Shown: positions 11,793-22,439, counted from the first letter of the stretch. The stretch is 64,000 bases of DNA from Bactericera cockerelli (GCA_024516035.1 CM044962.1:6857659-6921658); one strand, 5' to 3'. Notes: generated by a model not told the origin, from the sequence alone. A program made the numbers and translations.

Positions 11793-12142
11793 ACTATGTA
11801 CGAGTACTTGGTACCGCTCTTGGGCATAATATTATAATATGGTAGTCACTTTTAACTTGCAGCAAAAGAATCATACATGTGAAAAAAGATTTATCATTCG
11901 TCTGGCAGGTTTCAAATTATTCAAACTAAATAGTTGAAAGCGACGTTAAAACCCCAATTAAAAAAAAAAAAATGTGGATATGTGGAATCGCTCCTGTATT
12001 CTACATATCCAGTCTACATATCCAGGTATTCCGCTTGGGCTGTGTTTCATCTAAACAAATTTCTCTTCCATTCATTCCACTTTTCAGGTAAAAGAGGTAG
12101 CTAAATTATATTAAGAACAATCAATGCAAAAATTCAAGCTCA

Positions 12143-12412
12143 CGATTAGCTCGGTGGCTAAGCACTCGTACAAAAGGTCCGCGGGTTCGATCGCTGGAGC
12201 CGACAAAAAATTGTATTCTAAATTTGGTTATAGTTGATTGTAAGGGATACCATCCGGTGCTCTCGTGATGACCCAGCACCTAAATGGGTAGTAATGAGTC
12301 ACTTCTCGCCCATTAATACAAACCACAAAGGTCTATAGTAGCTCCTGTTTCATGGCTAAGAAATAAAAAAAGTCCTTGAAACAATCACCTTTTTTTTTTT
12401 TTTAAAAAAAAG
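12143..12412 (+). mobile_element. tRNA-derived SINE, family C
   Basis: Head TTAGCTCGGTGGCTAAGCAC, B box GGGTTCGATCG, then the family C body (CACTTCTCGCCCATTA) and a T/A-rich tail. More diverged than the copy at 4565. Confidence 0.75.
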
Positions 12413-13098
12413 AAACAAAATCAAAATTTATGATCACGGGTCGTTCCACTTGTAGATTTAGTGAGCACTCGCTGAGTGTATAATTATGTTCAACTTGTAG
12501 AGGTTATTGTAAAGCCTTATTATTCCTCAAATCCTCATACTTATACGAGAATTCTATTTGAATTACTTTCCAGCTGCAGAGGTAAAGAAAGTAGATTTAC
12601 TGGAAATTTTCCAATACACATAATAAATGTAAATTATAAATTATATTACAGGATTAAACAGATACAAAAGTACACTTAAAGAGTATCTCGGACTTCCAGA
12701 GGTCGGGACGAGCAGTTGAAACAAAAAAAAAATTAACGAAGTTTCAACAAAAAAAAAACCGTAGCTTCGATACTGATTTTTGGTTCGTCTAATTATTGCT
12801 GCGTAAGAATATACGTAAAAGAAAAATCAATATTTAGACGAACATCAATTTTATTGGGATTTTTTGTAAAATGAGAAAGACTATCCAATATTTATTTTTC
12901 AAATTATTAATACAATTTCTTCAACTCATTCTCTATGCGCCAATACCACTCAGAAAACTTAAAAAGTTATATTTTCAATGAAAATGGAAAAAGGAATTAG
13001 CCGAACCTCTCATGGTTCGGCTAAGTATTGGATATTTGTGTAAAGTTCGGCTAAGTATTAATTTTTCTTTTACGCGTTCGGCTAATTATTAATCCGTA
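12413..13098. other. Right subterminal region of the TTAGCCGAAC-bounded interval
   Basis: AT-rich and noncoding. 13000-13080 contains three GTTCGGCTAA motifs in the orientation expected for the right end. Confidence 0.5.
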
Positions 13099-13100
13099 AA

Positions 13101-13251
13101 CACACACACACACACACACACACCACACACACACGAAGACTCACCCAGGGCTTGATAAGCCACAGCCAGGTTCCCATGCGACACACACACACACACACAC
13201 ACACACGAAGACTCACCCAGGGCTTGATAAGCCACAGCCAGGTTCCCATGC

Positions 13252-13322
<71 letters not shown>

Positions 13323-13330
13323 AGACTCAC
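13101..13330 (-). repeat. Two tandem copies of an exon 3' end plus donor embedded in TG microsatellite
   Basis: 13145-13180 and 13217-13252 each repeat the last 36 bases of the exon at 13331-13436 (minus strand: CGCATGGGAACCTGGC, then TTATCAAGCCCTGG), followed by the donor GTGAGTCTTCG and (TG)n. With the real exon this gives three identical donors within 190 bp; a fourth lies at 3318-3353. The unit appears to expand jointly with the microsatellite. Confidence 0.92.
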
Positions 13331-13436
13331 CCAGGGCTTGATAAGCCACGGCCAGGTTCCCATGCGTGGACGCCTCCGAGTTCCTGTCTTTCACCTCCTT
13401 GGAAATGGTCAGCTCCTGCTTGTGGTACTTGATGGC
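13331..13436 (-). CDS. TTC28: TTC28-like gene, coding exon 8 in this window (TPR repeats)
   Basis: 106 bp exon, acceptor GACTCTCAG, donor GTGAGT. Encodes [19 protein letters not shown] and then a segment ending [13 protein letters not shown], closely matching the TTC28 TPR block around YHRQELQIS...AVAYQALG in vertebrates. It starts in phase 0 after the exon at 13813-14074 and ends with one base of a split glycine codon completed by the exon at 2176-2348. Its last 36 bases and donor are copied at least three more times downstream in the gene. Confidence 0.9.
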
Positions 13437-13812
13437 CTGAGAGTCAGAGCATGGGTGGGTCAACAGCATTTTTTTTTTTTTTTTATATAGGCTTTCTTTT
13501 TTTATGGCAGGATTCTCACTGGAGTGAGCTCTTCCACCCAATAATAATAATAATATATAATAAGCCCTTCGGCCCCCCCTTACGGAGCATGGGCCTCCTC
13601 CTTATGGAGGGCGTTTATTTATTTAATTTTATTAAAAGACATAGTTACAGTTACAATTATTCCAAAATACAAAATTTTACATTTTAACAACTGTGATTGA
13701 CACTGGCGAAGTCATTCTTTTTTTTTTTTTTTTTAATGAACAAAATTTAAAGAGAGGTGTATAACAATCGAAGTCCTTGCCCCTGTCATTATTTAAACGG
13801 AGGAATAATTAC
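13437..13812. other. Intron between TTC28-like exons
   Basis: T-rich, with poly-T runs near 13468 and 13719 and an ATT-type microsatellite. No exon or named repeat seen. Confidence 0.5.
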
Positions 13813-14074
13813 CTGCTGATAGTAGCCCATGGCGGAGTACGCGTTGCCGATGTTCCCGTAGGCGCGGCCCATGCCGGCCCGGTCTCCGAGGCCCGTGGCT
13901 ATGCTCAGATGGGCCTGGTGCAGCTTGAGGGCCGCGTCGTGGTCGCCTAGCAACTGGTACACGATGCCGAGGTTGGAGCAGGCGCGCCCCTCGCCCACCT
14001 TGTCCCGACAGGCGAGGCCCATGTCCAGCTGGCGCTCGTGCCAGCGCTTCGCCTGCGAGTAGTCGCCCGCGCAC
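13813..14074 (-). CDS. TTC28: TTC28-like gene, coding exon 7 in this window (TPR repeats)
   Basis: 262 bp exon, acceptor TCGGGCCTCAG, donor GTAATTATT. Frame: CAGDYSQAKRWHERQLDMGL, then EGRACSNLGIVYQLLGDH, LKLHQAHLSIA and GRAYGNIGNAYSAMGYYQQ. Two TPR units with the typical LG/AY pattern, aligning with TTC28 around RASSNLG and GRAYGNMGNAY. Very GC-rich against the intron. Phase fits both neighbouring exons. No amplified donor copies were found at this exon. Confidence 0.92.
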
Positions 14075-14214
14075 CTGAGGCCCGAGATGAGACATGTTTT
14101 TTTTTAAAAATGTTTATTTATTTACACTTTATTAATTGGACATATTAAATACAACATAAATAATTACAAATTAAAATACAATATAAGAGAAGAAAAAAAA
14201 AATAATAGTAATAA

Positions 14215-14535
14215 ATGATAAAAGATTTAAAAAATAAAACTTGTTTAATCATTGATGTTTCAGTACCATGTGATCATAATACAATCACGAAAGAAGCTGA
14301 GAAGAGGCTAAAATATCGAGATCTAGCAATAGAAATTGAGAGGATGTGGAACCTCAAAGTCAAGATAATTCCTGTTGTGGTTGGAGCTCTTGGTGTGATC
14401 CCAAAATCTTTACACTCCAAATCTATCACAAATACCTGGGATATATCAAGAGTCTGCCATCCAAGATGTCGTTTTGATGAGTACTGCCCATATCCTACGA
14501 AAAGTATTGAACTGAATCAGAAGATGCATTTTTAA
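14215..14535 (+). pseudogene. LINE C-terminal tail fragment
   Basis: Open for 106 residues: starts with an IIDVSVPCDHNT-like segment, then EKRLKYRDLAIEIERMWNLK and VKIIPVVVGALGVIPKSL. This is the conserved tail after the reverse transcriptase of many arthropod LINEs. The catalytic part is absent, so this is a 5'-truncated insertion within an intron. It ends at TAATCC near 14535. Confidence 0.75.
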
Positions 14536-14612
14536 TCCTGAGGTCTCCAAACTTGGATTAAAAACGAGAAGATGATGATGTATCAAAATAAAATATATAC
14601 CTATGATAATAA

Positions 14613-14775
14613 AGTTAAAGTTATCATATTTGTGTTAGTCACTTTCGTGATATCACAACTACTGAAGCTTGCTTTACTAAATCCACGCTGAAACCGGGAC
14701 TTGAACCACCGACCTCCAGGTTACAAGTCCGCCGCCTTATCGATCAAGCTTCTGAGGTCGGTATTATAATAACGA
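14613..14775 (-). mobile_element. tRNA-derived SINE, family D
   Basis: Minus-strand head ACCTCAGAAGCTTGATCGAT, B box GGTTCAAGTCC, then GATATCACGAAAGTGACTAA. Copies at 22244-22400 (plus) and 22968-23112 (minus). Confidence 0.75.
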
Positions 14776-14875
14776 AAACAATAAAACAAAATACATATAA
14801 ACTCTGTTTCGTGTTAATATAGGTCGGTTGGCTGGCGCTACTTGACGAGCGCTCGCCTACCGGCGAGCTTGATAA

Positions 14876-15240
14876 TATATTTAGTGGAAGGTAACCATTA
14901 GGCGAGATTAATGCTTAAAGCATTTTCTACCACAAAAGTCTCAGATGAAGAAAAATGTATACATTGGGTAGGATCCCGACCAAATCCAGGCATTAGGTGG
15001 GATCTGATCCACTGATCACTGATACATACGCTAAATTGTTTACATTGAGGGTGCAGCGTAAAGTCTAGCATCGTAACCACATTGATCGAATAAAAACAAA
15101 AAATTAATGGGGTTCGGTGGAAGAGAAAGTCCAAGGCTTTAACCTCGCCCTTGGTTCACTACATTATCCTATTGTGTTCTTTTTTTTTCATGTGATATGT
15201 TGCAGAATGTATCTTGTAGTTTACCAATAAAGTGTTAAAT
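14876..15240 (-). repeat. SINE/LINE remnants
   Basis: 14880-14940 resembles the 3' end of SINE family B (GGTTACCTTCCACTAAA with GGTAGAAAATGCTTTAAGCA on the minus strand). 15105-15240 has a GGTGGAAGAGAAAGTCC stretch and ends AATAAAGTGTTAAATAATAA, as in retrotransposon 3' ends; similar text occurs at 21240-21300 and 28500-28550. Confidence 0.5.
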
Positions 15241-15586
15241 AATAATAATAATAGTTTTAGTGAGATGGACTGAAATGTCTCCTCACTATTACTTCGGAAA
15301 CAAAAAAAAATGTATCTACCTCGAATTAAAAAAGAAAAACAGATTATGGGACAGTTGAAAAAATCAGACCTACCTCTTGCGTAATTCTAACCAAGTATAT
15401 CATGTACTTACCTAGCTGATGGGGGAAAAAAATGTGGCACTGCAAAATAATAGCATGTAGTAATAGTTTTTTTTTTAAATTTATTATGTAATTTTAGAAT
15501 TATTGTTTAACTAACTTGCATCCCAACCTCTATTGTAAACTCTTATTGAGAAATACAATTATATTTTTATTCTATTCTATATTCTA
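15241..15586. other. Intron sequence
   Basis: AT-rich; no exon or recognisable repeat seen. Confidence 0.5.
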
Positions 15587-16701
15587 CTTACCTAGCTGCA
15601 TGTCCCAGACCTGCATAGGCCCTAGCCTCCACAGCAATGTCTCCTAGCTCCTGCCCACTTCTCAGCATGTACTTACCTAGCTGCATGTCCCAGACCTGCA
15701 TACTCCACAGCAATGTCTCCTAGCTCCTGCCCACTTCTCAGCATGTACTTACCTAGCTATAGCATGTACTTACCTAGCTGCATGTCCTAGCTGCATGTCC
15801 CAGACCTGCATAGGCCCTAGCCTCCACCGCTCTATCTCCTAGCTCCTGCCCACTTCTCAGCATGTACTTACCTAGCTATAGCATGTACTTACCTAGCTGC
15901 ATGTCCTAGACCTGCATAGGCCCTAGCCTCCACCGCGCTGTCTCCTAGCTCCTGCCCACTTCTCAGCATGTACTTACCTAGCTATAGCATGTACTTACCT
16001 AGCTGCATGTCCTAGACCTGCATAGGCCCTAGCCTCCACAGCAATGTCTCCTAGCTCCTGCCCACTTCTCAGCATGTACTTACCTAGCTATAGCATGTAC
16101 TTACCTAGCTGCATGTCCCAGACCTGCATACTCCACAGCAATGTCTCCTAGCTCCTGCCCACTTCTCAGCATGTACTTACCTAGCTATAGCATGTACTTA
16201 CCTAGCTGCATGTCCTAGCTGCATGTCCCAGACCTGCATAGGCCCTAGCCTCCACCGCTCTATCTCCTAACTCCTGCCCACTTCTCAGCATGTACTTACC
16301 TAGCTATAGCATGTACTTACCTAGCTGCATGTCCTAGACCTGCATAGGCCCTAGCCTCCACCGCGCTGTCTCCTAGCTCCTGCCCACTTCTCAGCATGTA
16401 CTTACCTAGCTATAGCATGTACTTACCTAGCTGCATGTCCTAGACCTGCATAGGCCCTAGCCTCCACAGCCCTGTCACCTAGCTCCTGCCCACTTCTCAG
16501 CATGTACTTACCTAGCTATAGCATGTACTTACCTAGCTATAGCATGTACTTACCTAGCTGCATGTCCTAGACCTGCATAGGCCCTAGCCTCCACCGCCCT
16601 GTCTCCTAGCTCCTGCCCACTTCTCAGCATGTACTTACCTAGCTATAGCATGTACTTACCTAGCTATAGCATGTACTTACCTAGCTATAGCATGTACTTA
16701 C
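15587..16701 (-). repeat. Complex tandem array of exon 3' ends and GTAAGT donors
   Basis: Minus-strand units combine an exon-derived block (GGAGGCTAGGGCCTATGCAG, then ACATGCAGCTAG) with the donor GTAAGTACATGCT. The exon part is the last 55-75 bases of the exon at 16702-16865. Long units of roughly 115-150 bp alternate with short units of about 20 bp (ATAGCTAGGTAAGTACATGC). I count about 20 or more CTAG/GTAAGT junctions. A second exon-internal GAGCTAGG also occurs in long units. Confidence 0.92.
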
Positions 16702-16865
16702 CTAGCTGCATGTCCCAGGCCTGCATAGGCCCTAGCCTCCACCGCCCTGTCGCCTAGCTCCTGCGCAATTCTCAGCACATTCTCGTGGAACACGATGGCC
16801 TGCGCAAAGTTGCGCCGGTAGTGATGGGAGGAGCCTAGGTTACTGTAGGCGCGCGCCTCTTCAAC
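16702..16865 (-). CDS. TTC28: TTC28-like gene, coding exon 6 in this window (TPR repeats)
   Basis: 164 bp exon, acceptor TATCTGCTTCCAG, donor GTAAGTACATG. Encodes VEEARAYSNLGSSHHYRRNF, then FHENVLRIAQELGDRAVEAR and AYAGLGHAAR. Vertebrate TTC28 has the same block (REEARAYSNLGSAYHYRRNF ... RAYAGLGHAAR). The split arginine codon is completed by the exon at 13813-14074. Its 3' end and donor are the template of the array at 15587-16701, so several potential donors lie within the first 60 bases of the intron. Confidence 0.93.
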
Positions 16866-16984
16866 CTGGAAGCAGATAATAATAATAATTCCGTGTCCGT
16901 GAGATAGGTATTGATACCTAAATCACGGTGGTATATAATAATTCCGTGTCCGTGAGATAGGTATTGATACCTAAATCACGGTGG

Positions 16985-16985
<1 letters not shown>

Positions 16986-17028
<43 letters not shown>

Positions 17029-17334
17029 CTTTTTAAAAGATGAGTGTTTCACAGCCTTTTTTATTTCGTAGCCATGAAACAGGAGCTACTGTAGACGCTT
17101 GTGGTCTGTGTTGTAGCCTGCCCATCCCGTAGTATGCCTCCCCTCTGATGGGCGAGAAGTGACACAATACTTCCCATTTAGGTGCTGGGTCAACACGAGC
17201 GCACCGGATGGTATCCCTTACAAACAATTGTAACCAAATTAAGAATACAAATTTTTGTCGGCGCGGGGGTTCGAACCCGGGACCTTCCGCATGGCAAGCG
17301 AGTGCTTAACCACTGAGCTAATCGCGCACTCAAA
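16986..17334 (-). mobile_element. tRNA-derived SINE, family C, with long poly-T/A tail
   Basis: Minus strand: head TTAGCTCAGTGGTTAAGCAC, B box GGGTTCGAACC, body as at 4565-4857, then about 41 consecutive T on the plus strand (16988-17028) as its poly-A tail. It sits inside the palindromic satellite. Confidence 0.85.
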
Positions 17335-18719
17335 TAATATATAATAATTCCATGTCCGTGAGATAGGTATTGATACCTAAATCACGGTGGTATATAATAA
17401 TTCCATGTCCGTGAGATAGGTATTGATACCTAATTCACGGTGGTATATAATAATTCCATGTCCGTGAGATAGGTATATTGATACCTAAATCACGGTGGTA
17501 TATAATTATTCCGTGTCCGTGAGATAGGTATTGATACCTAAATCACGGTGGTATATAATAATTCCGTGTCCGTGAGATAGGTATTGATACCTAAATCACG
17601 GTGGTATATAATAATTCCGTGTCCGTGAGATAGGTATTGATACCTAATTCACGGTGGTATATAATAATTCCGTGTCCGTGAGACAGGTATTGATACCTAA
17701 ATCACGGTGGTATATAATAATTCCATGTCCGTGAGATAGGTATTGATACCTAAATCACGGTGGTATATAATTATTCCGTGTCCGTGAGATAGGTATATTG
17801 ATACCTAAATCACGGTGGTATATAATTATTCCGTGTCCGTGAGATAGGTATTGATACCTAAATCACGGTGGTATATAATTATTCCGTGTCCGTGAGATAG
17901 GTATTGATACCTAAATCACGGTGGTATATAATTATTCCGTGTCCGTGAGATAGGTATATTGATACCTAAATCACGGTGGTATATAATTATTCCGTGTCCG
18001 TGAGATAGGTATTGATACCTAAATCACGGTGGTATATAATTATTCCGTGTCCGTGAGATAGGTATATTGATACCTAAATCACGGTGGTATATAATTATTC
18101 CGTGTCCGTGAGATAGGTATTGATACCTAAATCACGGTGGTATATAATTATTCCGTGTCCGTGAGATAGGTATTGATACCTAAATCACGGTGGTATATAA
18201 TTATTCCGTGTCCGTGAGATAGGTATATTGATACCTAAATCACGGTGGTATATAATTATTCCGTGTCCGTGAGATAGGTATTGATACCTAAATCACGGTG
18301 GTATATAATTATTCCGTGTCCGTGAGATAGGTATATTGATACCTAAATCACGGTGGTATATAATTATTCCGTGTCCGTGAGATAGGTATTGATACCTAAA
18401 TCACGGTGGTATATAATTATTCCGTGTCCGTGAGATAGGTATATTGATACCTAAATCACGGTGGTATATAATTATTCCGTGTCCGTGAGATAGGTATTGA
18501 TACCTAAATCACGGTGGTATATAATTATTCCGTGTCCGTGAGATAGGTATTGATACCTAAATCACGGTGGTATATAATTATTCCGTGTCCGTGAGATAGG
18601 TATATTGATACCTAAATCACGGTGGTATATAATTATTCCGTGTCCGTGAGATAGGTATTGATACCTAAATCACGGTGGTATATAATTATTCCGTGTCCGT
18701 GAGATAGGTATATTGATAC

Positions 18720-20714
18720 CAGTGGCGGCTCCTGACTTCAAGACTAGGTGAAGACAAATTATACCCAGAAGTATTGAAAAAATAAAATTTATTAATTTAT
18801 CAGATCTTAGTTCTTATGGTCTCATAAACACAGCCCATTGTAAGTTATGGCTGTTTCCCTGCAGAGCATGGTTTTCTCTCATACCAGTTTTGCATCATAG
18901 AAGTTTTTATAGGTACTTTTTTTGGAGAACACTTGGTACTTAATAAATAACCAAGGCCAGCAGAACAATTTGTCAACACTTGAGCTGGTACACAGCCATT
19001 CATTTTTCATAAGCCATTCAGGCTTGAACTGTATGGCTGTGGGGCAGGCATTTGCTTTACTTTTTTAGTGGTGGTTATAGTAATTGGAGAAATTGGATAT
19101 CCAGTAATCATAATAATTATCTTTCTTATCCTCATTACTTCTTAATCTGAATGGGGTTACTTTTAATGTTTGAACCCCATGATTTTGTGGGAATCTCATT
19201 GTTTCTTTGAAATATTGTTATTAATTATTCATCTTAATAAAAAATATTTATTCATCTTAATAAAAAATATTAACTAAAAGTTGGTAAAAAGGAATTAAAA
19301 TACAAATATTAGGATTATACCTCAGTAGATAGGTAGGTACAACATTTTAAAGAGGGGTTAGAACTGGGAAGGAAAGAAAGTTAGTTGAAGACTAAAAATT
19401 ACAATCCAAAACTGGAAGAAAATTCACCACCAGATTACAAAATAAATCTAAGAAAACATTCTTACTACAAATATAAAATCAGCTTAAATTTGTGTTACCA
19501 TTGATGTTTAAATGACTATTTATGAAAAACACAGATATTGCCTTATAATTTTAAGTAATTCACTGGAAGCTGTGTGCTTAGCTACCTGCAACCTGCATAA
19601 TTATAATGTTATTTCTGACACTAAAAGAAGTACATAGCTACTTCATATTCAACTTATTATGAAAAGCACAGGTCAGATCAGGTAGGAATAATGTTTCTAT
19701 CCTGTATCAAATTAATTAAAAGTCACTTGGTTACCGTTGAAAAGATTTGAAAATAATCTAATAAAATTTAAAAAGTGCACAACAAGTTTTGTTTACATTC
19801 TAAAGATAAAAGATACAATGTTGCCAAGTTAATTTCATAGCTAAATTTCTACAAACTTCAAGAGCTATATTTTAAATTTAAAGAAATCCCTCAAATCATG
19901 TAAGACGTATTTATTTATTTTAAAACATAATACTACACCGCCTGAACAGAATTTTCTCTTGAGAATTTCATTTCAACACGTCTAATTTCATGATTTTTTT
20001 TTAAAGTGGTTCCTAATCAGGATCTTAAACAGGACCACCATTGTCCCTATTTAAAAACTTCTTGGAACAACTAGATACCAGATTATCTTATTTGGCTCAA
20101 TTTCGGTACCTACATTAAATAATTATATCCGAGATTTGACTTCAATCGAGATGTCCTTTTTAAGACTATAGTTGACAAGATACATAAATAGTTAAAATTT
20201 ATTGGTATCGGCTATCGTTTAGGAACTATGTACAAAACTAGAACCCAAAAAATGAGAAATAATATACAAAATTCCTGACACAAAATCCTGCTTTCCTAAC
20301 GCCTACGTTATTATAATTATTATTATTATTTATTTTTTTTAATATTACAAGATTGTGCTAGATATGGGAGGCGCTAAATCATTGACTGGTTTCCTAGGTC
20401 TGGCATAATGCTACTGGCAACAATGTTAATATCAAAAACACATGACATCTCACATGGTATGTGGCTTCGTGACATTTCGTATGAGGTCGTGTAGATAATG
20501 TAAACTGAATACAACTGAAGACTGTCCTCAGTAGCATATTACATAGATATAGTTTTTGCCTAATATTTCATGATACCTACTTGGAAATACTCAACTCTGA
20601 TTGGTTGATTCAAGGACAACTGAAGACAATTTCGAATTGTCTTCACATTTGGTGTTCTCCTTGGAAAGTAACATGAAATGTTAAGCAGCATTGATCTATT
20701 TTACACAAAGCTTA

Positions 20715-20753
<39 letters not shown>

Positions 20754-20862
20754 CTTTGAGTTGGATCAATTGTGCCATGTTCAAGGGATTATGATTAGTG
20801 TTTTCACTGTTCAAAATTAGGTGAAAATGTCTTCAGTGTCTTCACCCGACGAGCCGCCACTG
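18720..20862. mobile_element. Non-autonomous hAT-like transposon, 2143 bp, in satellite DNA
   Basis: Terminal inverted repeats CAGTGGCGGCTCCT and (other end, minus strand) CAGTGGCGGCTCGT match at 13 of 14. An exact 8 bp target duplication ATTGATAC lies at 18712-18719 and 20863-20870. Subterminal GGTGAAGACA occurs at both ends. The interior is AT-rich with a poly-T run near 20720 and no transposase-length frame. TIR start and 8 bp duplication fit the hAT superfamily. Confidence 0.9.
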
Positions 20863-20939
20863 ATTGATACCTAAATCACGGTGGTATATAATTATTCCGT
20901 GTCCGTGAGATAGGTATTGATACCTAAATCACGGTGGAT

Positions 20940-21110
20940 GAGAGGATTATATGGACGCTCAGATCCAATGTCTAGGCTCCTTTCATGTGCATTGATTCTT
21001 TTTGGTTTTAGCGTCCTGACTTGAGGTAAACAGAACGGGGGTATTACCCTCCATTCGCTGGGAATCGTACCAGCTACCCACATTAACCTCACCCTGCCTG
21101 GGTAAACCAG
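20940..21110 (-). mobile_element. 5S-SINE-related body fragment
   Basis: Contains TTCGCTGGGAATCGTACCAG, CTACCCACATTAACCTCACC and CCTGCCTGGGTAAACC, the reverse-strand body motifs of the 5S-derived SINE family (compare 28400-28500 and 45830-45890). The 5S head is not recognised. Confidence 0.5.
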
Positions 21111-21503
21111 ATGAAAGGTATTAAGTTTTGTTTTAATAATTTGAATCTTTTAGAATATATTCTATGTACTCCATGTATTGTAACTAAAACTTGATCGAAT
21201 AAAACTTGTGTAGTAATAGAAAGTTTAGTAATAGAAAGGGTTGGGTGGAAGAGATTGCCATAGGCAATAACCCCGCCCTTTAGTTAGGACATATGTTTTC
21301 AAATATTTTCTATTCTTTCTCATTTTTATTGTATATATTGTTTTTTTTTTTAATTTTTTTCACTGTTAAAATTATTATTTATATGTACATAATGACTAAT
21401 TCAAATCAGGACGTAAAACCAAATAGAATCAACTGGTCACATTAGATCTAAATAAAGGTTCGTGTGATAAAATTGAACATGGATGGATTCGAAATCAGAG
21501 AGA
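21111..21503. other. Intron sequence with a retrotransposon 3'-end-like stretch
   Basis: GGTTGGGTGGAAGAGATTGC near 21238 recurs at 28500; poly-T at 21335. No coding exon seen. Confidence 0.45.
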
Positions 21504-21708
21504 TAATAATATCGCCTTATTTATACTGCCCGATAAGGACTATTAAAGTCCCAGTATTCCAGCAGTAAGCCCAAGACTCATTATTATGTGGTAAAAATCT
21601 CAAATGGGAGGATAACTTGTCATGTCCCGGCTGTGTTTCGAACCCGCGACCTCTGGAATCTCTGGATTCACAGAGTGCCGCCTTTACCACGGAGCTACCG
21701 GGATAGAA
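21504..21708 (-). mobile_element. tRNA-derived SINE, family A
   Basis: Same head, body and ATT tail as 2752-2953, orientation minus. The B box reads GGGTTCGAAACAC, slightly altered. Confidence 0.82.
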
Positions 21709-21994
21709 TAAAAACTTGTTCAGTAATAAAACCAAAGGAAGATCCTCTATGAAACTTCCCCTCACCAGTTTTTACCTTGTTTTTATTTTATTAATTTTTT
21801 TTTTTTTTTTTACACTTTATTTTATATACAATACATACAACAATAAATTATTAACAAAGATAAAAAAAAATTAACAATAGGTATTTACAAAATAAGATAT
21901 AGAAGAAAAAAAAAATATTTAAATTTTAAATATACAATGTATTGTAATCCGGGGCGAAGTTAATGCCTTAGGCATTCTCTGCCACTTAACTTAC

Positions 21995-22203
21995 CTTGTT
22001 GCCGAGCCGGCGCGCCAGTCTCAGGTGCTGCGTGTGGCAGTCGACGGCGCTCTCGAACTCGCCCATGGCCAGATAGACCACGCCCACGTTGCCTATCTCG
22101 CGGGCCTCCTGCAGGCGGTCGCCCATCTGCTTCACCAGCTGGACGCACTGCTTGTGCGAGGCCAGGGCGTTCGGGTAGTCGCCTATCGCGGTGTAAACAT
22201 GCC
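21995..22203 (-). CDS. TTC28: TTC28-like gene, coding exon 5 in this window (TPR repeats)
   Basis: 209 bp exon, acceptor ATTGTTCCCAG, donor GTAAGTTAAG. Frame after the split glycine: HVYTAIGDYPNALASHKQCV, then a segment with RLQEAREIGNVGVVYLAMGE and TQHLRLARRLGNK. Nearly identical in layout to vertebrate TTC28 (HVYTAIGDYPNALASHKQCV...). Ends in phase 0 before the exon at 16702-16865. Its first bases and acceptor are duplicated twice upstream at 22440-22565. Confidence 0.94.
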
Positions 22204-22243
22204 CTGGGAACAGTATTATTATATGTTTTATTTCTCATGTAAT

Positions 22244-22400
22244 AACCCGACCTCAGTAGCTGGATCGATAAGGCGGCGGACTTGTAACTTGGAGGTCGGT
22301 GGTTCAAGTCCCGGTTTCAGCGTAGATTTAGTAAAGCGAGTTTGAGTAGTTGTGATATCACAAAATTGATTAACACAAATATGATAACTTAAAAAACTTA
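22244..22400 (+). mobile_element. tRNA-derived SINE, family D
   Basis: ACCTCAGTAGCTGGATCGAT head, GGTTCAAGTCC B box, GTTGTGATATCACAAAATTG body. It lies directly upstream of a TTC28-like acceptor. Confidence 0.78.
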
Positions 22401-22439
22401 ATACATATGGTAACAATCAACATCATCTAAGGGCTAGGA

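Larger units (their letters stand above)
3421..13099. mobile_element. Putative 9.7 kb element or composite bounded by TTAGCCGAAC inverted ends
   Basis: Left end TCACGCAGCAATACTTAGCC and right end (minus strand) TTACGGATTAATAATTAGCC align over 24 bases at 18 positions. Both ends carry further subterminal AATACTTAGCCGAAC copies (3650-3740 and 13000-13080). Both junctions abut CA microsatellite carrying copies of the same exon fragment, so the interval seems to have split one array. No target duplication can be scored in (CA)n. No transposase was recognised inside. Alternatively these are two independent insertions of a smaller family. Confidence 0.5.
16885..20937. repeat. 53/55-bp palindromic satellite, about 29 units, split by two insertions
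   Basis: Unit: TTCCGTGTCCGTGAGATAGG, then TATTGATACCTAAATCACGG and TGGTATATAATTA. Each unit holds an imperfect 32-base palindrome (CCGTGAGATAGGTAT facing ATACCTAAATCACGG). A TA insertion gives 55 bp units that alternate irregularly with 53 bp ones. Blocks: 16885-16985, 17336-18719 and 20863-20937, interrupted by a SINE and a 2.1 kb hAT-like element. It lies just upstream of the acceptor of the exon at 16702-16865. Confidence 0.93.

Noticed and set aside
13082..13541. Frames with VCVCVC or HTHTHT runs
   Set aside because: Translation of CA/TG microsatellite around exon fragments. Only 13331-13436 fits TTC28 phases.
16885..18719. CRISPR-like palindromic repeats
   Set aside because: Repeat and intervening sequence are both conserved in every unit. 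It is a simple satellite.
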